Source: Actinomucor elegans
Taxonomy: Eukaryota > Mucoromycota > Mucoromycetes > Mucorales > Mucoraceae
Length of the DNA stretch: 64,000 bases
Direction: 5' to 3'
Assembly: GCA_026027325.1 (NCBI GenBank)
Contig: JAMSLZ010000001.1
Coordinates: 4,092,001 to 4,156,000, forward strand
In this document: one piece after another, positions 1-10,560 of the stretch
Numbering within the stretch: position 1 is the first letter of the stretch
Layout: each line of letters opens with the position of its first letter
Notes under the pieces: model-generated
The model's input: the letters and a program-made list of their open reading frames with translations, nothing else
Told to the model about the DNA's origin: nothing
Database searches by the model: none
Position numbers and translations under genes: made by a program

Positions 1-1299
1 ATCTTGATCAACAACTGTTGTAGGGAAACTTACAATTTGCGTCAATGGATTCGATTGTCTAGAAGAACCAGCAGCATCACCTTCAGTAGGACCAATTTGC
101 TGACACGAATCGCACATTACTACTAGAAAAGACACGTCCAATGTTCTATTAACAAAATTAGATATAGAATACTATGATATTGTATTTGTTTTTTTTTACT
201 CTGGATTAATTATCTGTCCATATTTTGTAGTGATGATCAACTGAAGAATAGGTGGTGGCGATATAGGCCTTCTATCTTTGTCTCCAAATCCACACATTCT
301 TGCTCGAGAAGGTTGTTGGACAATATCCAACTTGTAGATCCTGTATGTTTGTCTACTCGTGAGCTCGTGGATAATGAAGAGAGAGAGGAAGAGTAAGCTA
401 AATAGTTTACCTATCATCAGAATGCGAAGCATTAGTTGATCCGCTTTCATCAGGCCGCAGAGGCTCATCAGGTTCTTCTGCCACCATTACTGAAGATGAT
501 GGAGATGCTCTGCTATTTGAAGGATTGGAAGCCGGAGGATTGGAAGCCGGAGGATTATAATAGTTTTGCTTTTTTTGCTGGTGGATCAAGAGCTGTTCAT
601 GGAATTGTTGCTGTGCAAGTGTAGGAGCTCCACTTGCTTCTTCAAAAGAAGGCATAAAGTGATTCACGTCTGAATTTTGATGCCAAGGATCTGCTTCATG
701 CTGATGTCTATTACCACCGCTGTTGGTAGCTAGAGATAGTAGTTCGCAAAATACATCTTGCTCCTGTCTTTGTTGTTGTTCTACACGTTCAAAATTATGG
801 CTAGAAGCTAATGGTAACTCGGAATGGTCAAATGAGTTTGCAATGACATTCATGTCCTGAATGTCAGTGTTCATAAGCTGCTGCTGCTGTTGTTGAAATA
901 TGAAGTTACTGTTATGAGCACTTGTAGTATTGTTATCAAACATCAAGTTTGAAGGATCTTGCTGTATCAATAGACTGTCATGAGAGTGGAACTGGTTGGA
1001 AGGTATGCTTGCGCTTGTATTAGACGCTAAATCAGTAGAACTCTTCAGCTGCTGCGCGTATAGTACATGGTCCTCAATGAGTTGCTTATAAGATGTATTT
1101 AAGTCTGCACTAGATGTACTCGAGTTGGGGTTATTGAACTGACCAATGTGAGCATGGCTTGTATAAAAGTTGGGATCAAAGCTCAAGACAGAAGCTGTGT
1201 CATGTTGATCAAAGTTAGTATGTAATGGATGCTGGCTCTGATGAACGTGCTGGCTATGTATATTTTGATCGTGTTCTGATACTTGTTGATTCTGCTGCA

Positions 1300-1331
<32 letters not shown>

Positions 1332-1414
1332 AGCTGCTGCTCTAACTGTAGTTGCTCCGTTTGTTGCGCCGAGAATCTATAGTAATTTTGGATACCATTG
1401 CTTGTATTCTCCAT
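1..1414 (-). CDS. Velvet-domain transcription regulator, glutamine-rich N-terminus (partial, runs off left edge)
   Basis: Start codon at 1414 on the minus strand. Exon 1 (1414-411) encodes a low-complexity region of about 335 residues rich in Gln, Asn, Ser and His, including a ten-Gln run coded mostly by CAG. Splicing 341-410 and 146-199 joins it in frame to two further exons reading IYKLDIVQQPSRARMCGFGD, RRPISPPPILQLII and TLDVSFLVV. The QQPxRARMCGFGDKDRRPI.PPP signature is diagnostic of the velvet fold (VosA/VelB/VelC/VeA family), a fungal DNA-binding and dimerisation domain that controls development and secondary metabolism in the nucleus. The reading frame is open to base 1, so the rest of the domain lies outside the window. 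Both introns have GT-AG ends and 54-70 nt lengths. The long Q-rich extension before the domain is unusual and could act as an activation region (inference). The velvet call is firm; the subfamily is not settled. Confidence 0.9.
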
Positions 1415-3750
1415 TTTTCTAATGAGTGTGGATATACTACTAATAAGCTTCTTCTATAAACTGTATCGAATTCTAATTACTTTTTTTCTTTTGGAGCTTA
1501 ATATATCTCTTCGTTTTATATATATTATAAGCTGGTATCTTTCATGAACAAAACAAAGAAGAAGAGTGGCAGGTCTTCTCTATAGAGCTGAGATTTACAA
1601 GAAACTTTATGAGGTCTTTTTTAGAATGTTATAGCTATGTTACGGGCAACGTACAAATTTCAAAACAATAGGCTGAAAGAATATACAAAACTATGGGGGT
1701 TTTTTTTACGAGAAAAAAAAAAGAGAAAGAAAGAAAGAAGTAAAAGTAAATCTAGAACTGACCCAAAGAAATAAAAAAAATAAAAAAAATTATCTAGTTG
1801 TGCGACTGGGAGACAAAATGTCTACTCGAAAGTTCCAACGAACAAGCTCAGTATTCAAACGCGCCATTGAAATAAACTTGCAGCTAACATACTGTGCATA
1901 CTTGGATCAGAAAGAGCTTTATCTACATTGAAAGCCTCTGTCATTTAACAATCTTATTAAAACTACTCGCCTCTGCAATTGAACGGGGCCTATCCCAATT
2001 CCAGTATTTTGATTACACCAATTGTGACTGATGGATAATTCCTTTTAGTACCTCAGTAATGTGAATCAGTTTTCTTATGTCACTATTAGTCGTGTTGCAG
2101 CTAAAATAGTTGGCTATGAATTGAGCCAATGAAAACCTTTCTGCAGTCAGACATTCAATTGTATCCCTGGACCTAGTAAACATGCACAATCATATGAGCT
2201 TCTTGCTTTTTAGAATGCGTATATCTTGACATTTATGATAAGACTGTAATTTTTAAACATTTGTAACATTCCCGAATTACCAATTTCGGTATTTCAAGTC
2301 GTACAATGACTAGCTCAATTGATCGATATATGTAAAGTTTTATCCCAGCGGTTTCTTTTTACTTCACTACATTCGCTATATCGAATGGTCCCTTTTAACG
2401 AGCTCTTTTTCAAATATAATCGTAAATATGAACTATATATTCTAGAAGCGCGCACTCACGCAATCATGAACAAGTCGGCATCTGTACTACTTTTAACCTG
2501 AGCATTTATTGGCTGTCCTTGATATGTACGTTGTACAAGCGGAGGGTACTTTACCAAGTTGTCGGTGCACGTACACCTAAAACACAGTTACTTTTTGTTT
2601 ATAGATTGCGGAACAAAGTATTAAAGTAAAAGTAACATCATACCCAAGGTATTTTTTTTTTTTTTTTTTTTACGAATCCAGGTAAAGCAATATATGTATA
2701 TACCAGTATATTCATTGTAGACGGTAAGATTGTATCATTGACGGCTAGCTACGAATTGGGAAGTGGCACGGCTGATATTTTGTGGAGTCTTTGTTGAGCT
2801 AGATTGGTCTATTTCATAGTTGATGGGTAAGCATAGATAGTTAGGGCTTAAGTTAATTTGTTTCAGAAACTACCTCCTTTTGTAACTAGCGAGCTATAGA
2901 ACCAACCTCTCAATAGCTTGTCAGTGTAAATGTTTGGATAGCCACAGAGGCAACGCTTATTAGGGAAACTTGATGGTAATATAGTCTACGCGCGCCTCTT
3001 TCCCAAGTATCATGCTGAACCCGACTTTATCACCCCATAAAAGATTACTTTTTAAATTCAGTTGAAAGAGTGCTACATTATTACGTAAGCATGTCTTAGA
3101 TATATGCACGCTAAACGTGGATATCAAATACAGCCAATGATAGTGTATATGAGCCGGTAGCTTAGTAATTGAACATCAACAAAAATATACCAATGTACTA
3201 ACAAGAAGCCCAAACGTCCCAGTTGATTGATATGAACATTTCCCAAATTGCATCTTTTTTCATAGAGTCAACCATTCAATAATTTGAGCAGAAAGTAGAA
3301 CTGATGTTTTATACGCATACATTATCCTGTTATGGCTAGACTCCAAATAAACTCCAGGTACCTAATATGTTATTAAAGTAATAAAAGAATGGAACAACCA
3401 TCCAGCTATTAAATTAACAATATGTAATAGCCAATTAATGAATTGGGGCATATCTTAAGGTTTACTAAATGTAACTGCTCATTATGAACAAGCACTACTT
3501 ATCGGATGCGACATTTAGCTAAGATCTAATAAGCGATCTAGAGATTAGTTCATGTCATATAGAATCCCGTATAATTTAATGCTAATCGATAACATTAATA
3601 TACTTCTTGGATAAATTCAGCTAAACAATAGTATCAATAGACGTAATAGTCTATTCTGAGCGTGTACTATTAATTAGATGTTGAATCAGACCAAGGCCAG
3701 CCGAGATAGCTAGAGATAGCTAGCCAGCCATATAGAAACATGTTAATACC

Positions 3751-3751
<1 letters not shown>

Positions 3752-3781
<30 letters not shown>
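3752..3781. repeat. Poly(A) homopolymer, 30 nt
   Basis: Uninterrupted run of A immediately left of the large inverted repeat. Such tracts are common in this window; it could be the tail of an old retroelement insertion, but no adjacent element is recognisable. Confidence 0.9.
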
Positions 3782-3783
<2 letters not shown>

Positions 3784-3816
3784 GAAATACCTATAACTTG
3801 TTGTTCATAGCCAAGA

Positions 3817-4378
3817 AATATACCTCTTGAATGATTTCAGTTAAATAATAATTCAAATAGATGTAACTATTCATTTTGAGCATAGATTACTTTTCTACTT
3901 ATGCAGCATTAGATAGAGATCGGTGAAAAGTTGTATAAATAATAATCTAATCTATTGAATCTAATCTAAAGGAAATAGCTGTATTTTACCACTTGTTCGT
4001 AATGTATAGTAAACTTATGATATTCCGATTAAACGATGGCTTTATCTATATGAAAGCTTGTTATGGACAAGTTCAAGTAATCTGATGCGACATTTATTAA
4101 CTGAAATCAGGCAAGAGATTTAGAACAGTTAAAAAACGGGACAATTTCCGAAGTGATCTTACCAAGGGTAGTATTGAGTCTAAGATCTCTCTTTTCAATT
4201 GCCGCCTTATCATTAACGTATATTTTGAAGTTATGAATGCATTTTCGAAATACAGTTTATAAGGTCTATGAGCTTGTTATTGCTGATAAGGTATAAGTTT
4301 TTTTTGTTTTTGTTTTTGTTTTAATAAAACGTTCGGGCATGGTTGTATGTCTAAATCACCCAAAATATCAACTCTTTT
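3817..4378. repeat. Left arm of large inverted repeat
   Basis: The sequence from 3817 to about 4378 reappears as its reverse complement at 5219-5778. Reading by eye shows only a handful of mismatches over about 560 bp (for example near 3910-3920 and at 4341), so identity is roughly 98-99 percent. Shared landmarks include ATTTCAGTTAAATAATAATT, GGGACAATTTCCGAAGTGAT and a TTTTTGTTTTTGTTTT stretch. No ORF and no target-site duplication are seen at the outer ends. The arms could be a fold-back element or an inverted duplication. Confidence 0.95.
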
Positions 4379-5218
4379 AGAGGCCAACCCTATGTATTCA
4401 GGAAAATATCGCATTTAAAGTCCCTAATTAGATACACGTTTACATTCTTACCTGACTTTGTTAATCCACGCTTTGCGTGTCTAATTTTTTAGCACCCAGA
4501 TAGATCTTGCAGAAAAAAAAAGTATTTTAAACTACCGAAAGCCAGCTAGAAATTTGACCACCTCATCCCACGACTGTCGCTATGCTTTGTTTCTTAAAAA
4601 TCTACCTAATCAGTTTGCCTAATTAGCCGACATATGTTTTTACTACACCTTTGCATACCTCTGTCAAGATGATGCTCTTAAATTGTTCTGAATTTGGAGA
4701 TGCCAAGATTCAAGTCACAGCGGCAATGACGTTGTAATAGACTCCGACCACCTAAACCTCCTGTGCAGTATAGATCAATCACTACCACTTCAGGTATACT
4801 CGAAACGTAGCAATCCGTACTCTATCACTAGATCTTTAACTTGTCGATGATAATAATACAAATTATTCGGCATTTAGGATTAGTATAAATCCCCCTCAAG
4901 TTTTCATGAATAAATAACTATCTATTATAAAAAAACATTATTAGAACCACCAAACCTTTTATCTTAATTGGACCTCAGATATTACAGATGACAAAATGCG
5001 GCAATCAAGGCTTTGTTTAAATGATGGCAATTCAATAAGCTTTTCCTATAAGACTAATCTGATAAAAAAAAAGCATAATATACTTTAAACAGATTTTTGT
5101 TTAATAAAGAGGCTAGATATCCAAAAGGCAACTCAACAATATCCATGGAAAATCCAAATGTACTCATAAATGTTTAATTTTTATTTTATATTGTCTGCAT
5201 TTATGGATTAACCTTCAA

Positions 5219-5778
5219 AAAAGTTGATATTTTGGGTGATTTAGACATACAATCATGCCCGAACGTTTTATTAAAACAAAAACAAAAACAAAAAAAACTT
5301 ATACCTTATCAGCAATAACAAGCTCATAGACCTTATAAACTGTATTTCGAAAATGCATTCATAACTTCAAAATATACGTTAATGATAAGGCGGCAATTGA
5401 AAAGAGAGATCTTAGACTCAATACTACCCTTGGTAAGATCACTTCGGAAATTGTCCCGTTTTTTAACTGTTCTAAATCTCTTGCCTGATTTCAGTTAATA
5501 AATGTCGCATCAGATTACTTGAACTTGTCCATAACAAGCTTTCATATAGATAAAGCCATCGTTTAATCGGAATATCATAAGTTTACTATACATTACGAAC
5601 AAGTGGTAAAATACAGCTATTTCCTTTAGATTAGATTCAATAGATTAGATTATTATTTATACAACTTTTCACCGATCTCAATCTAATGTTGCATAAGTAG
5701 AAAAGTAATCTATGCTCAAAATGAATAGTTACATCTATTTGAATTATTATTTAACTGAAATCATTCAAGAAGTATATT
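5219..5778. repeat. Right arm of large inverted repeat
   Basis: Reverse complement of 3817-4378, separated from it by a unique, non-coding 840-bp spacer (4379-5218). Arms this long and this similar could form a stable hairpin, so the feature is either recent or maintained by gene conversion (inference). Confidence 0.95.
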
Positions 5779-7296
5779 ACACATTAGTAACTGACAGTAC
5801 AGTATATTCAAATTAGGTCTATGATCTATAAATCGCTCGCTCAGTCCTGAGCTAAGATTGAATCTAATGAGTAGTATTACATATACAGAATGCACTACTA
5901 CATCTCAAAAACCTTATTAGAGAGTAACTTTGGCTATAAAACCTGATCAGTTTTATTCTAGAGTGTAGAGATTTTTATACTAATTAATGCCCGCTTCCTT
6001 TCCCTTCCCCCTCCTCCTCCTCTGCAAAGCTTTGGATAAACTACGCTTGTAGTAGCGATATTAAAACCATTCATTATTCAAAAGTCAAGTTCGAATCGCA
6101 GAAGAAAGCCTCCACTACTGTTTACGATAACTGTAGTATCAAACTCAGATAATCCAGGCGTGGATGGCACGTCCTTTTGCCGAGAATCGTAATCTTTCAC
6201 CCATACTGCGGGAAACCGGAGCTTGTTTCATAAAAACTTCTAGGAGTTATACAAATGAATGAAATCTCTCTCCGCGCGGATATCTTGCGAGAATACCCTT
6301 TTTTCCGACCTTGCATATAAATACTGATTATATCTATAGAGCATTTCCAGGATATCATCTTGCATTCATAACAATAGCAAATCTACATAGCTAAGTCTTG
6401 AAAGAGAGAAGGGAGTTGGTTGTTGAAACATTCCCACCTATAATAAAGTAACATATGTTGATGCTACAAGTGTCTGTATTCTCAGCTGGGGCGTAAGCAA
6501 ATATTTGACCGAGTAAATAACTGAGATATATGCGGTGTATAACTGAGTGAGCGGATGATATACTTGAGTAAAACTTTTTTTTTGGTGATAAGCCTTATTG
6601 GTAACCTCGAAAAAAGGATTTCATGTTTCATCAAGTACACAAGGATTCTTTTTTGGTGGAACTGTGGAGTTAAGCATTCTATTGTTCATACTTGCTTGAA
6701 ATGGCGATCTTGGATTGATCATTAGGATTAATATGTGATGCCCGCTTCCATCAGATAATACGGGGATTAAACTCTACCATCTTCTGTTCGAGATTTAAAA
6801 ACGCTGTATTATTACTTTGTACGACACTAATGGGTAAAACATTCTGGGACCTTAACCTAGGGGTATCCTTAAAATTTTAGCTAGAATCTATAGTAGCTGT
6901 TAACTTGTATAATTTATAGGTAAAGCGATATATTTCTTGCTCGAGCTTTTGAATAAAGATAGGGACAAAAAAGTAAACATGTTAATCTTAAAAGATAAGT
7001 CGCGACCAAAAAGAATCTGATAAGGAATCACAAGGTATGAGAAAATAATAGGAGATGGGGCTATACGGAACAGGATTAAAATGAGTTAGTAGGCATGTGG
7101 CTGCGCGTTTGTAATCTTGAGTGATTGATCATAAGGCGCTGATTGGTCGGGAAAGTAGCACAATAATTTATCAGATCTATCGGAATCTGATAAAAATTTT
7201 CAAGCTCAATCCCCAGAAGTAAATAAAAGGGTGCATCTGATAAAAAAAAACCTTCGTTTTTTCTTTATCTTTTCCATCTAACTTTTTTTCAACATA

Positions 7297-8337
7297 ATGG
7301 CTTCTCGTACACTTTTTTCTAAAACCTGCTTCAAGTCCTCTCTTGTTAAGGCAGCCGCTACCAGGAAGAACGTATTGAATAACAAAACAACTATATTCCC
7401 AGCCTCTCAGGCTTCTCGCCAAGCTACGACTACCACTTCTGTCGTAGATACTACACAAGGCAGGCTACCTGCTTTCCAACTTTTCGAATACCCAAACATC
7501 ATCCAAAAAAAGATATTCATCTTGTCAAGTTTACTTCTGTTGAAGGAAAAAGACTTTTCCGAAATGCCATGGTCCAAGGCCATGCCGAAAGCTTTTTCAA
7601 ATTGATGGGTAATTTCTCGACTCAATCTTCTCCATCTCATGGCGGAGTCAGTTCTCGTAAGTATTTCTTTGTACTGTACCAAGAAAAAGTATGCTAACTG
7701 AGATTTTCTAGTTGCTATGGTCTTGAATGCTCTCGAAATTGACCCAAAAAGAACCTGGAAAGGCAACTGGCGCTGGTTTTCTTGTAAGTACATGATTGAT
7801 TGTCCTTTCCATGATTCCAAAAAGACTAACTTTACCTTCTTTTGATTAGCTGAACAAATGAAGACTTGTTCTCCAGCCGAATCTATTCAAGAGCACGGTA
7901 TTCCTTTCGATGAATTCACTTGTTTGGCACAAACTCACTGCAAAGTGCAGCCATATCGTGGTGTGAGCTACCAACAGTTCTTATCAGACCTTGAAACTGT
8001 TACATCTGATACTACCAGCCAAATGGTTGTAAACTATTCTCGGGCTAGTCTCGGTCAAAAGGACACACTTGCTCATTTCAGCCCTATTGGTGGCTATAAC
8101 AAGACAGAAAGCCAAGTGCTTATTATGGATGTTGCTCGTGGTAAATATCCTAGTGTTTGGGTGAATACAAAGGATCTCTATCAAGCTATGATGACCCATA
8201 GTTCTGAAGAAGGTGGCCGTAGTCGTGGCTATTTTGTTCTGAGTAACTATGAAGAACAAAAGCCTCAAGTACTCTTAACTTCTTCCGTCAAGTTAAAGTG
8301 TAAAGACTGCTCTCGCAACTGTCATACAAACGCTTAA
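7297..8337 (+). CDS. Phytochelatin synthase-like protein lacking the catalytic cysteine (possibly a pseudoenzyme or decaying gene)
   Basis: Exons ending at 7656, spanning 7712-7783, and 7850-8337, with clean GT-AG introns carrying GCTAAC/ACTAAC branch sites, encode a peptidase-C83 domain: FTSVEGKRLF, MVLNALEIDP, TWKGNWRWF, HFSPIGGYN and MDVARGKYPSVWV. The family makes metal-binding phytochelatins from glutathione using a Cys-His-Asp triad. His (HFSPIGGYN) and Asp (MDVARGKYP) are present, but the Cys of the family motif (PAYCGLAS in plants) is Gly here: SPSHGGVSS, codon GGC where TGC is expected. Transpeptidase activity is therefore doubtful. The 5' end is unclear. The ATG at 7297 opens a basic, Ser-rich, mitochondrial-presequence-like stretch, but the domain lies in another frame (open from 7383). 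Joining them needs either an intron such as 7307-7410 or a 1-nt indel. The C-terminus is short with a few Cys (KCKDCSRNC). Confidence 0.85.
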
Positions 8338-8920
8338 GAAGAAGAAAAAGCAACTGGTCATAATATATTCCCCCACTCACTGTTCCATTCTGCATCCCCT
8401 TGTATTATATGTATATTCTTTCACTTAATAAATAAATCACTTCATTATTCATCATTTAAATCAAATATAACGCTTGATTTGTTTATTATGAGAGAGCCTA
8501 GAAGTACCTGTAGTCGGAGAACATTTGCAATTAATGATTTTGCCCGGTTGCATCCGACTTAGACTCGTCCAGTCCGAGAGAATAAAACATGTGATGGTCC
8601 GACAAGATAATAGTTTACCGGACCGCCAAAAAAAGTCCAATGGCTGGCTAGGGCCTGTTACTACCAGAAAGACACCAACGTCAAACCAGTTGAATCTTCC
8701 TCTCTCTTTGCGTATTTCCAAGTATGTATAATGGGTGGTTTAAATCAACAATAGATAGATTATACGAGAAAACGATGAAAAGAATGATATACGGATGGAT
8801 GGATGCAATTTGATAGAAAAAAAAGTGGAGAATAGGATGGATATTAGATGGGGGGTGTATGATTTGATTAGATCAATTTATTAATCACGAACCATCATTT
8901 CTCATTAGACTTGAGCAATA
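8338..8920. other. Intergenic region between the phytochelatin synthase-like gene and RPL17
   Basis: No coding exon seen. It contains the 3' end of the upstream gene with an AATAAATAAA-type polyadenylation signal near 8430, and presumably the promoter and 5' UTR of the ribosomal protein gene. Confidence 0.6.
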
Positions 8921-9652
8921 ATGGTCAGATACGCTGCTACACCGGCTAACCCCGCCAAGGGTAACTATAACAACTTGTAACTGCAGCCATTTCGTCCTAA
9001 CAGTATTGTTTCCCAATAGCCTCCAAGTCTAGAGGTTCTTACCTTCGTGTTCACGTATGTATAAAACTATTAAGTCATGCTACGCGTAGACTCACCTCTT
9101 TTTTTTTATGATATATAGTTCAAGAACACCCACGAAGTTGCTGTTGCTGTCAAGGGTTTGAAGTTGAGCAAGGCTTATGCTTACCTTAACAACGTTACTG
9201 AACACAAGCAAGTTATTCCCTTCCGCAAATTCAACGGTGGTGTTGGTCGTGCTTCTCAAGCCAAGGAATTCGGTACTACTCAAGGTCGCTGGCCCGTCAA
9301 GTCTGTCAAGTTTGTCGTTGACCTCTTGAAGAACGCTGAAAGCAATGCCGAGGTAAGAAAATATATGCATTTAGATGTGGTGGGTATGGTTATTGATGGA
9401 TTTGTTTTATAGGCTAAGGGTTTGAACGTTGAGGAACTTTACATTTCTAGCATCGTCGTTAACCAAGCTCCCAAGCACCGTCGTCGTACTTACCGTGCTC
9501 ACGGTCGTATCAACCCTTTCATGTCTTCTCCCTCTCACATCGAGGTTGTTCTCACTGAAAAGGATGAGGTCGTTCCTCGTGCTGATGACAAGAAGGTTGT
9601 TAAGCTTAACGCTCGTCAATTGGCCCGTAACGCTCGTCTTGCTCGTGCTTAA
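8921..9652 (+). CDS. RPL17: 60S ribosomal protein L17 (uL22)
   Basis: Four exons: 8921-8960, 9020-9054, 9119-9352 and 9413-9652. Spliced, they give a protein of about 183 residues starting [19 protein letters not shown] and ending in a basic tail ([13 protein letters not shown]). Family hallmarks include [31 protein letters not shown] and [18 protein letters not shown], and the length is normal for eukaryotic L17. The protein lines the exit tunnel of the large ribosomal subunit. Codon use is strongly biased towards C-ending codons compared with its neighbours, as expected for a highly expressed gene. The early introns and a short 13-codon first exon are typical of ribosomal protein genes. An AATAAA signal follows the stop at about 9668. 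Confidence 0.97.
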
Positions 9653-9791
9653 TTTCTTTCTTATATTAAATAAAACGCTTTACTCTTTCAATGCTATGTT
9701 TAATGGGCACCTAGTTTATAGGAGTGTCAGATCACACTACTTCAGATAGTATTGATCACGAGGTGTATGCGTGTAAAGGGGGATGACAGTA

Positions 9792-10357
9792 CAGTCGGTA
9801 CGGTGGATTTTGTCGATTTACAAAAATATAATTGGCGGTTACAAAAAAAAAAAAAAGTAAATGTCGGTTATTAAAAAACTAGTCGAGAAATAAAACTTCA
9901 TTCGTCGGTTCCTGCTTAAGTATATTGTCGGTTGAGGCTAAGCCAAATTGGCGAAAATAAAAGGCCAGTTGCCTTGCCGATTCAATGATATTATCAACTG
10001 CAGTGAGGCTGTCTCCCTTTACTCCAGCCTTGACTTTTGACCAAAACAATTCAATTGGGTTCAGAAAAGGCGAATATCTGCGACTTTCGATTAGATCTTG
10101 AACGGCAAAAACCTTATATATAGCGGCATTGTTCAGGATGAAATGACAGCCTGACATTTCATGCTCATCAAGAGCATCCATAACGCCACTGATAAATTAC
10201 AGGAAATGTTTGCTTCGCATGCCAACTCTCGTATTTACCTCTGTTACATCAATCACCCTATAGCCATCTCTCCTTCTCTGACAGATTTTAGACTACTTCA
10301 TACCAATTTTTCTGTCCCAGTAAAATCTAGCCAGCCTTGATGGTTTTTGCCTTACTG
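9792..10357 (-). mobile_element. Tc1/mariner-type transposon remnant, left copy (non-autonomous, inactive)
   Basis: This 566-bp unit is bounded by TA dinucleotides followed inward by CAGT at each end (TA-CAGTCGGTACGG at the left, CCTTACTG-TA at the right), the usual termini of Tc1/mariner elements. It carries only the C-terminal third of a DDE transposase on the minus strand. A nearly identical copy lies in opposite orientation at 19277-19837. Sequence identity with that copy continues past the right TA for about 30 bp (through CCTCGATAATTCGAGG), so the exact 5' boundary of the duplicated unit is uncertain. Full-length relatives are usually over 1.2 kb, so most of the transposase is missing. 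Confidence 0.8.
9879..10181 (-). pseudogene. Truncated Tc1/mariner transposase (C-terminal fragment)
   Basis: The 100-residue open frame contains ILNNAAIYK and YSPFLNPIELFWSKVK, which match the second and third blocks of the Tc1/mariner DDE catalytic core. The aspartate normally found in the DNAxIH block is Asn here, and an in-frame TAA lies just upstream of the ATG, in a region that still aligns with transposase (SKHFL, stop, FISGVMDALDE). It cannot encode an active transposase. The protein is identical over all 100 residues to the copy at 19453-19755. Confidence 0.85.
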
Positions 10358-10359
10358 TA

Positions 10360-10560
10360 CTCCTCGATAATTCGAGGCGAGCTGCTTGTTTCCCATTTTT
10401 AATTTAGACCAGAAATCTTCAATAGGGTCTAGAAAAGGCGAGATTACGACAATTTTCTATGAAATCTATACTTGATATGTATGTTCTGAAGACAGTAATA
10501 TATAGCTGTTTCTGCTAGTTAACATGCTGTATAAGCTATTTATTGGTATTGTACCGACTC
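10360..10560 (-). pseudogene. Relic of a second, related transposase
   Basis: On the minus strand the text reads AIYYCLQNIHIKY, then ISPFLDPIEDFWSKLKMG and NKQLASNYRGVQ before a stop, clearly homologous to the SPFLNPIELFWSKVK block of the neighbouring element but diverged and interrupted by a stop codon. It ends exactly where the 566-bp element begins, so the younger element may have inserted into this older one. A shorter trace of the same flank, with about 29 bp deleted, precedes the copy at 19277. Confidence 0.65.

Larger units (their letters stand above)
1415..7296. other. Gene-free region of about 5.9 kb
   Basis: No convincing coding exon is visible on either strand; open frames are short and lack codon or motif support. 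The region holds A/T homopolymers (T run near 2650-2671, A run 3752-3781), a large inverted repeat (3817-4378 and 5219-5778), degenerate copies of a dispersed repeat around 3400-4130, and a pyrimidine-rich tract at about 5995-6023. The part just upstream of 7297 should contain the promoter of the phytochelatin synthase-like gene; the part next to 1414 that of the velvet gene. Confidence 0.7.

Noticed and set aside
1225..1422. Plus-strand ORF with an alanine run
   Set aside because: It is the antisense shadow of the CAG-coded glutamine run in the velvet gene.
2319..2501. Short ORF in the gene-free region
   Set aside because: 60 residues, no motif, no splice partners, AT-rich chance frame.
3752..3781. 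Poly(A) next to the inverted repeat as the tail of a retrotransposed copy
   Set aside because: No gene-like or LINE-like sequence precedes it on the plus strand and no target duplication was found.
7407..7820. 137-residue minus-strand ORF
   Set aside because: It lies opposite the phytochelatin synthase-like exons and crosses both well-supported introns; no family resemblance.
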